Position numbers and translations under genes: made by a program. Below are positions 44,451-53,494 of a stretch of 64,000 nt of DNA, in pieces (within the stretch, counting starts at the first letter, position 1; every line of letters begins with the position of its first letter). Origin of the DNA: Vreelandella piezotolerans (lineage in GTDB: Bacteria > Pseudomonadota > Gammaproteobacteria > Pseudomonadales > Halomonadaceae); the NCBI RefSeq assembly GCF_012427705.1, contig NZ_CP048602.1, positions 3,410,001 through 3,474,000 on the forward strand. Reading direction: 5' to 3'. The notes beneath the pieces are model-generated. The model made no database searches, had not been told where the DNA came from, and saw nothing but the letters and a program-made list of their open reading frames with translations.

Positions 44451-45377
44451 ATGGAACACACCACCCCACACCGCCCACTCCATGCCTGGTTGCTCGCCGC
44501 CCGGCTGCGCACCCTGCCGCTGGCCTGCGCCTCGATCCTGCTGGGTTCGGGCATGGCGGCGCAGGCAGGCGGCTTTCAGGGTGGAGTGCTGCTGCTGTCT
44601 CTGTTCACGGCCATTTTGCTGCAGGTGCTTTCCAACCTGGCCAACGATTATGGCGATGCCCAGTCGGGGGTGGACGATACTAGCCGCACCGGCCCCGCGC
44701 GGGCCGTAGCCAGCGGGCTATTGACCCCAGACGCCATGCGCCGGGGCATGCTGCTCACCGGGCTGGCGGCGGCCATAGCGGGGTTATCGCTGCTGTTCGT
44801 CGCTTTTGGCAGCGACCTGCCCAGCTGGCTGGTGTTCGTGCTGCTGGGGGCCGCGTCCTTACTGGCGGCCATCACTTACACCGTGGGGCTGGGCGGCAAG
44901 CCGTATGGCTATCGTGGGCTGGGGGATGTGGCGGTGTTCGTGTTTTTTGGGCTGCTGGGCGTGCTGGGTACCCTCTACTTGCATACCCAGAGCCTGAGCG
45001 GGCTGGCCATACTGCCCGCCGCCGTGTGCGGCTTGCTGGCCACCGCCGTGCTCAACGTCAATAACGTGCGCGACATCCACAGCGATGCCCGCCACGGCAA
45101 GATGACGCTGGCGGTGAGGCTGGGCAAACGGCGGGCCATTTACTACCACTGGGCGCTTCTGGGCGCCGCCCTGCTGCTGACGCTGGGGTATTTGGTGTGG
45201 CTACCCGTGCCCTGGGTGGGCTGGAGCTGCCTGGTGGTGGCCAAACCGCTCTACGACGCCGGGCGTACGCTCAGCCGCACCGAAGATGGCGAGCAGCTAA
45301 CGGGCATGCTCAAGAAAACCGCGCTTTCCACGCTGGTTTACAGCCTGCTGCTCGCGGTGGGGCTGGCGCTTGCCTGA
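44451..45377 (+). CDS. menA: 1,4-Dihydroxy-2-naphthoate polyprenyltransferase
   Basis: 308-residue UbiA-superfamily enzyme attaching the polyprenyl chain to DHNA. Both aspartate motifs are seen: NLANDYGDAQSGVDD and NVNNVRDIHSDARHGKMTLA. About eight to nine helices. ATG 44451 fits AGGA spacing better than ATG 44442. It is divergent from the DoxX-menFDH unit and completes the prenylation step; the last methylation (UbiE/MenG) is normally elsewhere. Confidence 0.93.
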   Translation: MEHTTPHRPLHAWLLAARLRTLPLACASILLGSGMAAQAGGFQGGVLLLSLFTAILLQVLSNLANDYGDAQSGVDDTSRTGPARAVASGLLTPDAMRRGMLLTGLAAAIAGLSLLFVAFGSDLPSWLVFVLLGAASLLAAITYTVGLGGKPYGYRGLGDVAVFVFFGLLGVLGTLYLHTQSLSGLAILPAAVCGLLATAVLNVNNVRDIHSDARHGKMTLAVRLGKRRAIYYHWALLGAALLLTLGYLVWLPVPWVGWSCLVVAKPLYDAGRTLSRTEDGEQLTGMLKKTALSTLVYSLLLAVGLALA

Positions 45378-45406
45378 CGGCGGCTTGGAGCCAAGGACCT
45401 GGGGCC

Positions 45407-45709
45407 TTACAGCACTACCTCATAGCCTTCGAACTTGGGCGGCCCCAGGTAGATGCCTTCCGGCGATTTGGCATTGGCGTGGGCTTTGCGGAAGGCGTCT
45501 GACTTCGTCCAGGCGCGGAAGGCCTCTTCGGATTCCCACACGCTGTGGGAGATGAACACGGTGTGCTCTTCCTGGCTTTCGCCCTGCAGCATGTGAAACT
45601 GCTTGAAGCCCGGCACTTCGTCCAGGTGGGAATCGCGGTTGCGCCATACCTCTAAAAAATCCTCTTCGCGGCCTGGGGCAATCCGAAAACGGTTCATGGC
45701 GATATACAT
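45407..45709 (-). CDS. Antibiotic-biosynthesis-monooxygenase (ABM) domain protein, HmoA/IsdG-like
   Basis: 100-residue single ABM domain. IAMNRFRIAPGREEDFLEVW and PGFKQFHMLQGESQ followed by FISHSVWESEEAFRAWTKSD are the pattern of heme-degrading HmoA/HmoB-like monooxygenases and relatives. Heme cleavage or quinol oxygenation are both known in the fold, so no function is fixed. Stands alone, convergent with menA. Confidence 0.8.
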   Translation of the reverse strand: MYIAMNRFRIAPGREEDFLEVWRNRDSHLDEVPGFKQFHMLQGESQEEHTVFISHSVWESEEAFRAWTKSDAFRKAHANAKSPEGIYLGPPKFEGYEVVL

Positions 45710-45794
45710 AGTGGCTCTCCTGTGGGGCGGGTGTGACTCAGTTGGTTACGCAAACATTCGCTTGATGGTAACGTCATCACTGCATCGCGAATAG

Positions 45795-47411
45795 ATGAGT
45801 GACGAACAGGCGTTACGGCTAATGGCTCAGGCACCCCTTCAGGTCGTTTGGTTCAAACGCGATTTACGTATTCACGACCACGCACCGCTGGCCAACGCCG
45901 CTGCGGCAGGCCCGGTGCTGCCGCTATTTGCCATCGAGCCCGACCAGTGGCAAGCGCCCGACAGCGCCCTGCGCCACTGGCAGTTTGCCGCCGATTCGCT
46001 GGTTGATCTTGCCCAGGCGCTCGACACGCTGGGATTGCCGCTCTGCCTGTGGCAGGGCGATATAGTGGAGTGCCTAGCCGCGCTCAAAGCCCACTACGGC
46101 GAACTGGTGCTGCACTCCCACCAAGAGACGGGCAACGCCTGGAGTTTTGAGCGCGACCAACACGTTCAAGCGTGGTGCCACGCCCACCAAGTGCCCTGGC
46201 AGGAAGCCCGCCAGCAGGGCGTGATTCGCGGGTTGAGCAGCCGCACCGGGCATCAATCCCGTTGGGAAAACCACTGGGAAGCACTGATGACCGCCCCCAA
46301 CTACTCCGCTCCGTCAGCAGTGGTGGCCGCACCCGGTTGGGAAGCGTTTCATCACGTAGACGTAGCGCAACTGCCTTCGCTTACCCTGGGGTTCGATGCC
46401 ACGCCCTGCCCCCAACGCCAGCGCGGTGGGCGCAGTGAAGGGCGCGCGCTGTGGCTGAGTTTTATTACCCAGCGCGGGCGTCGCTATCGCGGCTCGCTCT
46501 CTAAACCGTTACTGGCCTGGGAGTTTGGCTCGCGGCTCTCCCCGCACTTGGCCTGGGGCACGCTCTCCATGCGGGAAGTGGTGCAATCCCTGCGCCGCCA
46601 GCGGCAAAAGCACGCCGACGACACCGCCTGGGCCCGCTCGCTCCGCGCCTTTACCTCGCGGCTCTACTGGCACTGCCACTTTATTCAGAAGTTGGAGAGC
46701 GAACCCAGCATCGAGCAGCAAACCCTGCACCCGGCGCTGCGCGGCCTGCGGGAGCGCGACCCAGAACACCCGCACCTGATCGCCTGGAAGCGCGGCCAAA
46801 CCGGCGTGCCGCTGGTGGATGCCTGCATGCGCAGCCTAACGGCTACCGGCTGGATCAACTTCCGCATGCGCGCCATGCTGCTCTCCCACGCGACCTTTGG
46901 CCTGGGGCTGCATTGGTATGAACCAGCATTGCACCTGGCACGGCTATTCACCGACTTCGAGCCCGGCATTCACTACCCCCAGGTGCAGATGCAGGCAGGC
47001 GCTACCGGCACCAACGCCATGCGGGTCTACAACCCGATCAAGCAAGCAGAAGATAACGACCCCACCGGCGAATTCATCGCCCGCTGGGTGCCAGAGCTTG
47101 CGCCCCTACCCATGGAATGGCGTGCCAAGCCCTGGGCACTGCCGGAAAGCCTGCAAAAACGCTTCGGCTTTCAGCCCGGCATCGACTACCCCATTCCCAA
47201 TGATTTTGAAGCCGAAGCGCGCCACTGGAAGAAGCTGCTTTATGAACTGCGACGCACGCCGGAGGCGAGGGATGCCAGCCAAGCGATTGTGGATAAGCTG
47301 GCGAGCCAGCGGCGGCTGCCTGCTCGGCGGGCTAGAAAAGCAAAAGCCGCTGATCAGCAGCAGCTTTCGTTGTTTGGTAATAGCGAATTGGATAATGAAC
47401 AACTGCTATGA
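45795..47411 (+). CDS. Cryptochrome/DNA photolyase family protein
   Basis: 538 residues: N-terminal photolyase antenna domain (QVVWFKRDLRIHDHAPLANA) and C-terminal FAD-binding domain (LVDACMRSLTATGWINFRMR, then AMLLSHATFGLGLHW). The usual substrate-recognition helix reads FTSRLYWHCHFIQKLESEP rather than the canonical form, placing it in a less studied branch of the family; whether it repairs CPD or 6-4 lesions or acts as a light sensor is open. Its 3' end borders an AT-rich insert. Confidence 0.88.
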   Translation: MSDEQALRLMAQAPLQVVWFKRDLRIHDHAPLANAAAAGPVLPLFAIEPDQWQAPDSALRHWQFAADSLVDLAQALDTLGLPLCLWQGDIVECLAALKAHYGELVLHSHQETGNAWSFERDQHVQAWCHAHQVPWQEARQQGVIRGLSSRTGHQSRWENHWEALMTAPNYSAPSAVVAAPGWEAFHHVDVAQLPSLTLGFDATPCPQRQRGGRSEGRALWLSFITQRGRRYRGSLSKPLLAWEFGSRLSPHLAWGTLSMREVVQSLRRQRQKHADDTAWARSLRAFTSRLYWHCHFIQKLESEPSIEQQTLHPALRGLRERDPEHPHLIAWKRGQTGVPLVDACMRSLTATGWINFRMRAMLLSHATFGLGLHWYEPALHLARLFTDFEPGIHYPQVQMQAGATGTNAMRVYNPIKQAEDNDPTGEFIARWVPELAPLPMEWRAKPWALPESLQKRFGFQPGIDYPIPNDFEAEARHWKKLLYELRRTPEARDASQAIVDKLASQRRLPARRARKAKAADQQQLSLFGNSELDNEQLL

Positions 47412-47683
47412 AAGAGTATTTCGACAGTGGAAGTGGTGGCTAAGCCGAAAAAACTTCATAAAACTATGTACCACATACTGTACTTACCTAATTCTCAATA
47501 ACACTAGTATTTGTAGCAAATCACGCCTTGAGCTCACCTATCTAACAATCACCTCGTTCAAGTAGAAGACAAGACGCACCTGCTTTACTGATAGTTAAGC
47601 GCCTACAATTCGTCGCTCTCGACTTAAAAAAGAATACGTACAAAACAAAAAATTCCATTATGACCAATGTGACTATAGAACTA
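47412..47683. other. AT-rich spacer, photolyase / DUF4238 gene
   Basis: 270 bp of low-GC DNA. No gene seen. TCTAACAATCA near 47541 and TGATAGTTAAGC near 47588 form an imperfect inverted repeat recalling attC cores, and GGGCGTTAG spans the stop of the next gene, but no complete attC is convincing. Confidence 0.35.
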
Positions 47684-48778
47684 CTAACGCCCAGTATACA
47701 TTTTCTCAAATGGCTGCTCACTGAGGCTATCTATGCATGTCCGACGAATGCAACCCACTCCTGTACCATTTGTCATACCAAAACCTTTTTTCCTCCACTG
47801 TAAGAGTATGGGCCAACTTTTAGGACTTGGAAAAAGGTTTTGCGAATGAACTAATATTTCTTGATGACCCTCATGTTCATGTTCACCTACTACTCGATAC
47901 CGTTTTTGCCCTTTTTCCACTCCATCAAAAACTGCATAATGGAAAGCATGCCTTACATTGAGACGATTTTCTTCACATGACCTATATGCATCACATAATA
48001 ATTTTCTGCTATATCTCTGTCCTGGAAAAACATTCGCTCTACTGTTCAGGAACTGCAGTTGATTGAGAGCATACACATCTTCTTCTCTTTTTATCTTTAT
48101 AATTCCAGAGTTCTTAGGGATAGAGTAAACATCTGAATCATAAGCAATAAACATCGTATTTTCGCAGAGGGGCAAAAATGCCAACACCCCAGACGATCTT
48201 AACCCAAATCCTGATCCGAGGTGTCGTCTATCAGACTTGAACCATTTATTATTAAAAACAGCTGGGTCATCGGATGTAACAAAGGGAAAGCTAGTTGCAT
48301 TTTTAATCAAGCAAACCTTTAGATCGTCAATAACTCTCATTTCATTAGCAAACGCATGCATAGCCATTTGCACTGCATCACGTATTTCTAAATTAAAATC
48401 ATAACCTGCTCCAGCCAGCTTCACAAGATCATTACTCATCTCAACCGCTCTTTTAGAAGCGGCTTCCGTGCGCAGGTATTGCAGCAACCAAAACCTTTTA
48501 AGAATCAACTCATCTTTAACCAAGAAATCATTATAGCTTGGAGACCGAACTCTCAACAATGCACCAGCATATTTCTGCTCAATGGACTGAATGGCAGTTT
48601 CTAACCTTTCATTCTCTCCGTAGAAATATGAACCTGAGCACTGGTGCTTTACTGCTGCATTTTCGATAATCTGTTCACGATCAAGATTAAAAACCCGAAT
48701 TGCTTTACCCTCTCCATTGTTTGAAAATGGCTTTAAGTAACATCGAGGAACAAAGTGCTGATTCTTGTTAGTCGCCAA
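47684..48778 (-). CDS. DUF4238 domain protein
   Basis: 364-residue protein from TTG 48778 (GGAG 7 bp upstream), which starts the product right at the domain: NKNQHFVPRCYLKPFS is the DUF4238 hallmark. The further upstream ATG 48826 adds a non-conserved 16-residue leader. Function of DUF4238 is unknown; it occurs sporadically in genomic islands and next to defence genes. Low GC against both neighbours marks it as acquired DNA. Confidence 0.8.
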   Translation of the reverse strand: MATNKNQHFVPRCYLKPFSNNGEGKAIRVFNLDREQIIENAAVKHQCSGSYFYGENERLETAIQSIEQKYAGALLRVRSPSYNDFLVKDELILKRFWLLQYLRTEAASKRAVEMSNDLVKLAGAGYDFNLEIRDAVQMAMHAFANEMRVIDDLKVCLIKNATSFPFVTSDDPAVFNNKWFKSDRRHLGSGFGLRSSGVLAFLPLCENTMFIAYDSDVYSIPKNSGIIKIKREEDVYALNQLQFLNSRANVFPGQRYSRKLLCDAYRSCEENRLNVRHAFHYAVFDGVEKGQKRYRVVGEHEHEGHQEILVHSQNLFPSPKSWPILLQWRKKGFGMTNGTGVGCIRRTCIDSLSEQPFEKMYTGR

Positions 48779-49008
48779 TTGCTCACTCCAGTTTAGCCTA
48801 AACAATTTATAAGAGACATGAGGCACTATTTCATGTTACATGGACGGTGCCAACATAACCATTCAACGATGTAACCGGTTATTCTTTCCCAAGCCCTGCC
48901 TCTGCGTTTAATTATTTTTACCATATTATATGACAAACTAAAAAACTCAGATTAGCTCAAAATTTTTTAGGCTGACATCGAAATCAGCATCAAAATTTCA
49001 ACACCCAT
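48779..49008. other. AT-rich promoter side of the DUF4238 insert
   Basis: No gene. ATAACC (near 48876) and GGTTAT (near 48856) lie as a short inverted pair around AACCGGTT-like sequence; poly-A/T blocks near 48905-48970 probably include the DUF4238 promoter. Confidence 0.35.
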
Positions 49009-49058
49009 AAAAAAACCCGCCCATCGCCAGCAGCTTACGCTACCTGACAATGGGCGGG
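49009..49058 (-). terminator. Rho-independent terminator of the gab operon
   Basis: CCCGCCCAT (49016-49024) pairs with ATGGGCGGG (49050-49058); on the minus strand TTTTTTT follows. It lies about 20 bp after the gabT stop. Confidence 0.9.
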
Positions 49059-49079
49059 CTTCGTACTACCTAAACGCTA

Positions 49080-50351
49080 TTAGCTTAACGCTTCCAACGA
49101 CTCCTCAATAATACTCAACCCTTCCTCTAGCACCGCAGACGACACCGTCAGCGGCACCAGGATGCGGATGCTGTTGCCGTAGAAACCACAGGACAGCAGG
49201 ATCAACCCTTTCTCGCGGGCTTTGGCGCAGAGCGCGGCGGTGAGCTGTGGGTCGGGCTTGCCGTCGCGGTTGAGCAGTTCGAACGCGGCCATGGCGCCGA
49301 GCTGGCGGCCGTGGGCGACGGCGGGGAAGCGCTCTTCCCAGACGGCGAAGCGTTCGGCCAGCATGTTGCCCATCTGCTCGCTGCGGGCCAGGATGTTCTC
49401 TTCTTCGATGGCTTCGATCACCGCCAGAGACGCCGCGCAAGAGAGCGGGTTGCCGCTGTAGGTGCCGCCCAGGGAGTTGGGGCCGGAGGCGTCCATGACC
49501 TTGGCGGTGCCGACCACCGCAGAGAGCGGCATGCCGTTGGCGAGGCTCTTGGCGGTGGTCAGAATGTCCGCTTCGATGCCGCTGTGCTCCAGCGCAAATA
49601 GCTTGCCGGTGCGGGCAAAGCCGGACTGCACTTCGTCGGCGATCAGCAGAATGCCGTGCTCGTCACACAGGGCGCGCAGCGCTTTCAGGTAATCCGGTGA
49701 AGCGATGTAGAAACCGCCCTCACCCTGTACCGGTTCAATCACGATGGCCGCCGTGCGGTGCGGGGCGATATCGGTTTTGAACAGCGTACGAATGGCGTTC
49801 AGCGAGGCTTCTTCGCTGATGCCGTGCAGCGGGTTGGGAAACGGTGCGCGGAACACGTCGCCCGGCATCGGGCCGAAGTCGTTCTTGTAGGGCAGCACCT
49901 TGCCGGTCATCGCCAGGGTCATCATGGTGCGGCCGTGGAAGGCACCATCAAACGTGATGATGCCGGTGCGGCCAGTGGCGGCGCGGGCGATCTTCACGGC
50001 GTTTTCCAGCGCTTCGGCGCCGGTGTTCACCAGCATGGCTTTGCGCTCGAGGCCGCGTACCGGGGTGAGTTCGCAGAGCTTCTGGCACAGCTGCACGTAG
50101 GGCGCGTAGGAGATCACCGCGGCGCTGGTGTGCATGACTTTCTTGAGCTGCGCTTCCACAGCGGCCACGATTTTCGGGTGGCGGTGGCCCAGGTTGAGCA
50201 CGCCGATGCCGCCCGCGAAGTCGATCCAGCGGTTGCCGTCGGCGTCCCACAGCTCGGCGTTTTCGGCGCGCTCGGCAAACTGGGTAGTGGGCGTGGCAGC
50301 ACCGTTGGCCACGAAGCGGTTTTTCAGTTCATTCAATTCTTGGTTAGTCAT
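49080..50351 (-). CDS. gabT: 4-Aminobutyrate aminotransferase
   Basis: 423-residue class III aminotransferase converting GABA and 2-oxoglutarate to succinate semialdehyde and glutamate. Features: NTGAEALENAVKIARAATGR, ITFDGAFHGRTMMTLAMTGK, IADEVQSGFARTGKLFALEH and the PLP lysine in TTAKSLANGMPLSAVVG. The second of two adjacent ATGs is preferred for ribosome-binding spacing. Last gene of the permease-gabD-gabT operon. Confidence 0.94.
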   Translation of the reverse strand: MTNQELNELKNRFVANGAATPTTQFAERAENAELWDADGNRWIDFAGGIGVLNLGHRHPKIVAAVEAQLKKVMHTSAAVISYAPYVQLCQKLCELTPVRGLERKAMLVNTGAEALENAVKIARAATGRTGIITFDGAFHGRTMMTLAMTGKVLPYKNDFGPMPGDVFRAPFPNPLHGISEEASLNAIRTLFKTDIAPHRTAAIVIEPVQGEGGFYIASPDYLKALRALCDEHGILLIADEVQSGFARTGKLFALEHSGIEADILTTAKSLANGMPLSAVVGTAKVMDASGPNSLGGTYSGNPLSCAASLAVIEAIEEENILARSEQMGNMLAERFAVWEERFPAVAHGRQLGAMAAFELLNRDGKPDPQLTAALCAKAREKGLILLSCGFYGNSIRILVPLTVSSAVLEEGLSIIEESLEALS

Positions 50352-50362
50352 CATCGTTCTCT

Positions 50363-51814
50363 TTACAGGCCGCCTACGCAGACGTATTTCAGTTCGGTAA
50401 ATTCATCCAATCCGTGGTGGGAGCCTTCACGGCCCAACCCGGACTCCTTCACGCCGCCAAACGGCGCCAGCTCGGTAGAGATCAAGCCTTCGTTGACGCC
50501 GACCATGCCGTATTCAAGCGCTTCCATGGTGCGCCAGATGCGGCGGTAATCCGTGGCGTAGAAGTAGGCGGCCAGGCCAAACGGGGTGTCGTTGGCCATG
50601 GCGATGGCTTCTTCGTCCTGCTTGAAGCGGAACACCGGCGCGACCGGGCCGAAGGTCTCTTCATCGGCCACGGCCATTTGGGTGGTCACCTCCGCCAGCA
50701 CCGTGGGGGTGAAGAAGCGCTCCCCCGCCGCGTGGGGCTGGCCGCCGCACAGTAGGCGCGCGCCTTTGTTCACCGCGTCGTCGACGTGGCGCTGCACTTT
50801 ATCCACGGCGGCTTGGTTGATCAGCGGGCCGATGATGCTGCCGTCGGCTAATCCGTCGCCTACCTTCAGCGTGTTCACGCGCTCGGTGAGCTTGGCGACG
50901 AAGGCATCGTAAATGCCGTCCTGCACGAGGAAGCGGTTGGTGCATACGCAGGTTTGCCCGGCGTTGCGGAATTTGGAGGCGATGGCTCCGTTCACGGCGG
51001 CGTCCACGTCGGCGTCATCGAAGACGATGAACGGGGCGTTGCCGCCCAGCTCCATGGCGGTTTTCTTCACCGTGCTGGCGCACTGGGCAAGTAAGTGCTT
51101 ACCCACTGGGGTAGAGCCGGTAAACGAGACTTTGCGCACCCGAGGGTCGGTGGTGAGTACCTCGCCCACGGCGGCGGGTTTGGAAGCGGTGACCACGTTG
51201 ATGGTGCCGACGGGCAGGCCCGCTTCCAGCGCTAAATAGGCGGCGGCCAGGGCGGTGAGCGGGGTAGCTTCGGCGGGTTTGATGACCACGGTGCAACCGG
51301 CGGCCAGGGCCGGGGCGCACTTGCGGGTAATCATCGCCAGCGGGAAGTTCCACGGGGTGATCGCGGCGACCACGCCCACCGGTTCGCGCAGTACGAGCAG
51401 GCGCTTGTCCGCGCCGTGGCTGGGCAGGGTTTCCCCGGCCATACGCTTGGCTTCTTCAGCGAAGAACTCGATGAACGATGCGCCGTAGGTCACTTCGCCT
51501 TTGGCTTCCGCCAGCGGCTTGCCCTGCTCTAGGGTCATCAGACGGGCTAAGTCGTCGGCGTGCTCATTGATCAGCTCAAACCAGCGACGCAGCAGCGCGG
51601 AGCGCTGTTTGACCGGGGTGGCGCGCCACGCGGCACCGGCGTCATACGCGGCAGCCACGGCGTCGCGGGTGTCGTCGGCGCTCAAGTCCGCCACGTGGGC
51701 AATGGTCTCGCCGGTGGCGGGGTTATCGATGGCAAAGGTCTGCTGGCCCTTGCGCCACTGCCCGCCCACCAGGGCCGGTACGGCATCGTGCAACCACTGT
51801 TCGATAAAGCTCAT
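50363..51814 (-). CDS. gabD: Succinate-semialdehyde dehydrogenase
   Basis: 483-residue NAD(P)-dependent aldehyde dehydrogenase oxidising succinate semialdehyde to succinate. Signature ITPWNFPLAMITRKCAPALA, SFTGSTPVGKHLLAQCA, TAMELGGNAPFIVFDDAD-type region (KKTAMELGGNAPFIVFDD) and catalytic cysteine in RNAGQTCVCTNRF. Length and gabT 8 bp downstream fix the assignment as GabD. Confidence 0.94.
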   Translation of the reverse strand: MSFIEQWLHDAVPALVGGQWRKGQQTFAIDNPATGETIAHVADLSADDTRDAVAAAYDAGAAWRATPVKQRSALLRRWFELINEHADDLARLMTLEQGKPLAEAKGEVTYGASFIEFFAEEAKRMAGETLPSHGADKRLLVLREPVGVVAAITPWNFPLAMITRKCAPALAAGCTVVIKPAEATPLTALAAAYLALEAGLPVGTINVVTASKPAAVGEVLTTDPRVRKVSFTGSTPVGKHLLAQCASTVKKTAMELGGNAPFIVFDDADVDAAVNGAIASKFRNAGQTCVCTNRFLVQDGIYDAFVAKLTERVNTLKVGDGLADGSIIGPLINQAAVDKVQRHVDDAVNKGARLLCGGQPHAAGERFFTPTVLAEVTTQMAVADEETFGPVAPVFRFKQDEEAIAMANDTPFGLAAYFYATDYRRIWRTMEALEYGMVGVNEGLISTELAPFGGVKESGLGREGSHHGLDEFTELKYVCVGGL

Positions 51815-51844
51815 AGCGTGCTCCTTTAAAGGGGTTGGAACGGC

Positions 51845-53260
51845 TTACAGGTCAGCCATCATGTGTTGGTCGCTGTAGGCGCGGCCGTAGGTGCGCAGGG
51901 CGTGGATGTAAAGCCCCACACCGAGCAAAGACCAGCCCGCGAAGATCGACCACTCCGCATCGCTCAGGGCCGCCGGGCTACCGGGCAGGTAGAGGCAGGC
52001 CATGCCGAAGGAGAGCACCACGGCCAGGGTGCCGCACAGCTTGCCGTGGCGAATGCGGAACGGGCGCTCCATCTCCGGCTCGCGAACCCGCAGCACCACA
52101 AAGGAGATGGCCACGAACAGGTAGGCAATCACGATGCCCAGGCCACCGGCATTGACGATCCACACCAGCGCCGGGCGGCCGAAGAACGGCGCGATACAGG
52201 AGAGAAAGCCCATCAGGAAAATGGCGTTGGTGGGTGTTTTATAGCGCGGGTGCAGCTTGGCAAACGGCGCAGGCAGCATGCCCGCTTTGGCCAGGGCGTA
52301 AATGGCCCGTGAACCGCCGATGTAGAAGGCGTTCCAGCTGGTGATGATGCCCGCAATACCGGCCAAGACCATCAGGTTGCTGGCCCAGGGGGCGTTGAAC
52401 AGGCTGCCCATGGCATCCGGCACGCTCAGGGAACTCGCGGCCAGCTCGGTGCTGTTCAGGGCCAGGCTGGTGGCCAGAATGATCAGCGCGTACCACACCA
52501 CCGCCAGAATGACCGACATCATCAGCACTTTGCCGATAGCTTTGTAGGGCAGATTGATCTCTTCGGCGGCTTGGGGAATAACGTCAAAGCCCACGAACAG
52601 GAACGGCACCATGACCAGCACCGCGACGATGCCCGCCACCACGCCGGTATCGGCCTGGGTGAACAGCGGCATCATGTTGATGGTCTCGCCTTCGAACAGC
52701 GCGCCCGTGACAAACAGCACGCCAACCAGCAAAATCATGCCGGTCACGACTTTCTGGAGAAGCGCGGCGGTGGTCACACCGAAGTAGTTGATGATCATCA
52801 TGGCGATCGAGCCGCCGACACCGACGGCCACCCAGGTCGCTTTTACTTCCCAGCCCGCGATGGTCCATAAGTGGCCAACCGCATAGTTCGGCGCTAGGTG
52901 CTCGATCACGGTGGGCAGCGCCACGGCTTCGAAAGCCACCACGCTTAAATAGCCTAAAATAATCGCCCAGGTGCACAAGAACGAGGGGAGATGGCCTAGG
53001 GCGCGGTAGCTGTAGACATGCTCGCCGCCCACTTTGGGCATGGCGGAGGCCAGCTCGGCGTAGGTCAGGCCCACCATGACGATCGCTAAACCGCCGATAA
53101 TGAACGCTAAAATGGCACCGATGCTGCCAGCGGATTGAATCGCGGTGCCGGTCAATACAATCCAGCCCCAGCCAATCATCGCGCCGAAGGCAAGGGCTAA
53201 TACGTCGCCGCGGGCCAGTACCCGGACGAGCTTGTCCTGTTCAGAAGAGGGAGTGGTCAT
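51845..53260 (-). CDS. APC-family amino acid permease (probable GABA permease)
   Basis: 471-residue permease with about 12 membrane helices of the amino acid-polyamine-organocation superfamily. N-terminal LALAFGAMIGWGWIVLTGT is the substrate-binding unwound helix; later GGEHVYSYRALGHLP and FVGFDVIPQAAEEINLPYKA. Cotranscription with gabD and gabT (30 bp gap) suggests GABA or a related omega-amino acid as substrate (inference). Confidence 0.85.
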   Translation of the reverse strand: MTTPSSEQDKLVRVLARGDVLALAFGAMIGWGWIVLTGTAIQSAGSIGAILAFIIGGLAIVMVGLTYAELASAMPKVGGEHVYSYRALGHLPSFLCTWAIILGYLSVVAFEAVALPTVIEHLAPNYAVGHLWTIAGWEVKATWVAVGVGGSIAMMIINYFGVTTAALLQKVVTGMILLVGVLFVTGALFEGETINMMPLFTQADTGVVAGIVAVLVMVPFLFVGFDVIPQAAEEINLPYKAIGKVLMMSVILAVVWYALIILATSLALNSTELAASSLSVPDAMGSLFNAPWASNLMVLAGIAGIITSWNAFYIGGSRAIYALAKAGMLPAPFAKLHPRYKTPTNAIFLMGFLSCIAPFFGRPALVWIVNAGGLGIVIAYLFVAISFVVLRVREPEMERPFRIRHGKLCGTLAVVLSFGMACLYLPGSPAALSDAEWSIFAGWSLLGVGLYIHALRTYGRAYSDQHMMADL

Positions 53261-53374
53261 CGCACAATGTCCTGCAGGTTATTGGATGTTGTCGTTGGCG
53301 CTCTGTGGCGCAGTGTCCTGATTCCGGTGGCGGAATAGTGACACGCTAGCAGGCGGCGCTCAGAACGCGAATGC

Positions 53375-53415
53375 ACCACTTTGGCGTTCGACTAGACCAC
53401 TTCTTCAACGCACCA
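53375..53415. promoter_or_regulatory. Direct repeats in the gab intergenic region
   Basis: ACCACTT occurs at 53375-53381 and 53396-53402, 21 bp apart (two helical turns), with a third ACCA at 53412. Direct repeats are typical operators of MocR/GabR proteins; this is the gap between the permease operon and the GabR-like gene. Confidence 0.5.
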
Positions 53416-53494
53416 AATGAGTGCAAAAATGGCATCATGCTTTCGTCTAAATGCCTGACGGTAGCGGGCTTCACGCGGGAAAGGGGGCGCTGAT

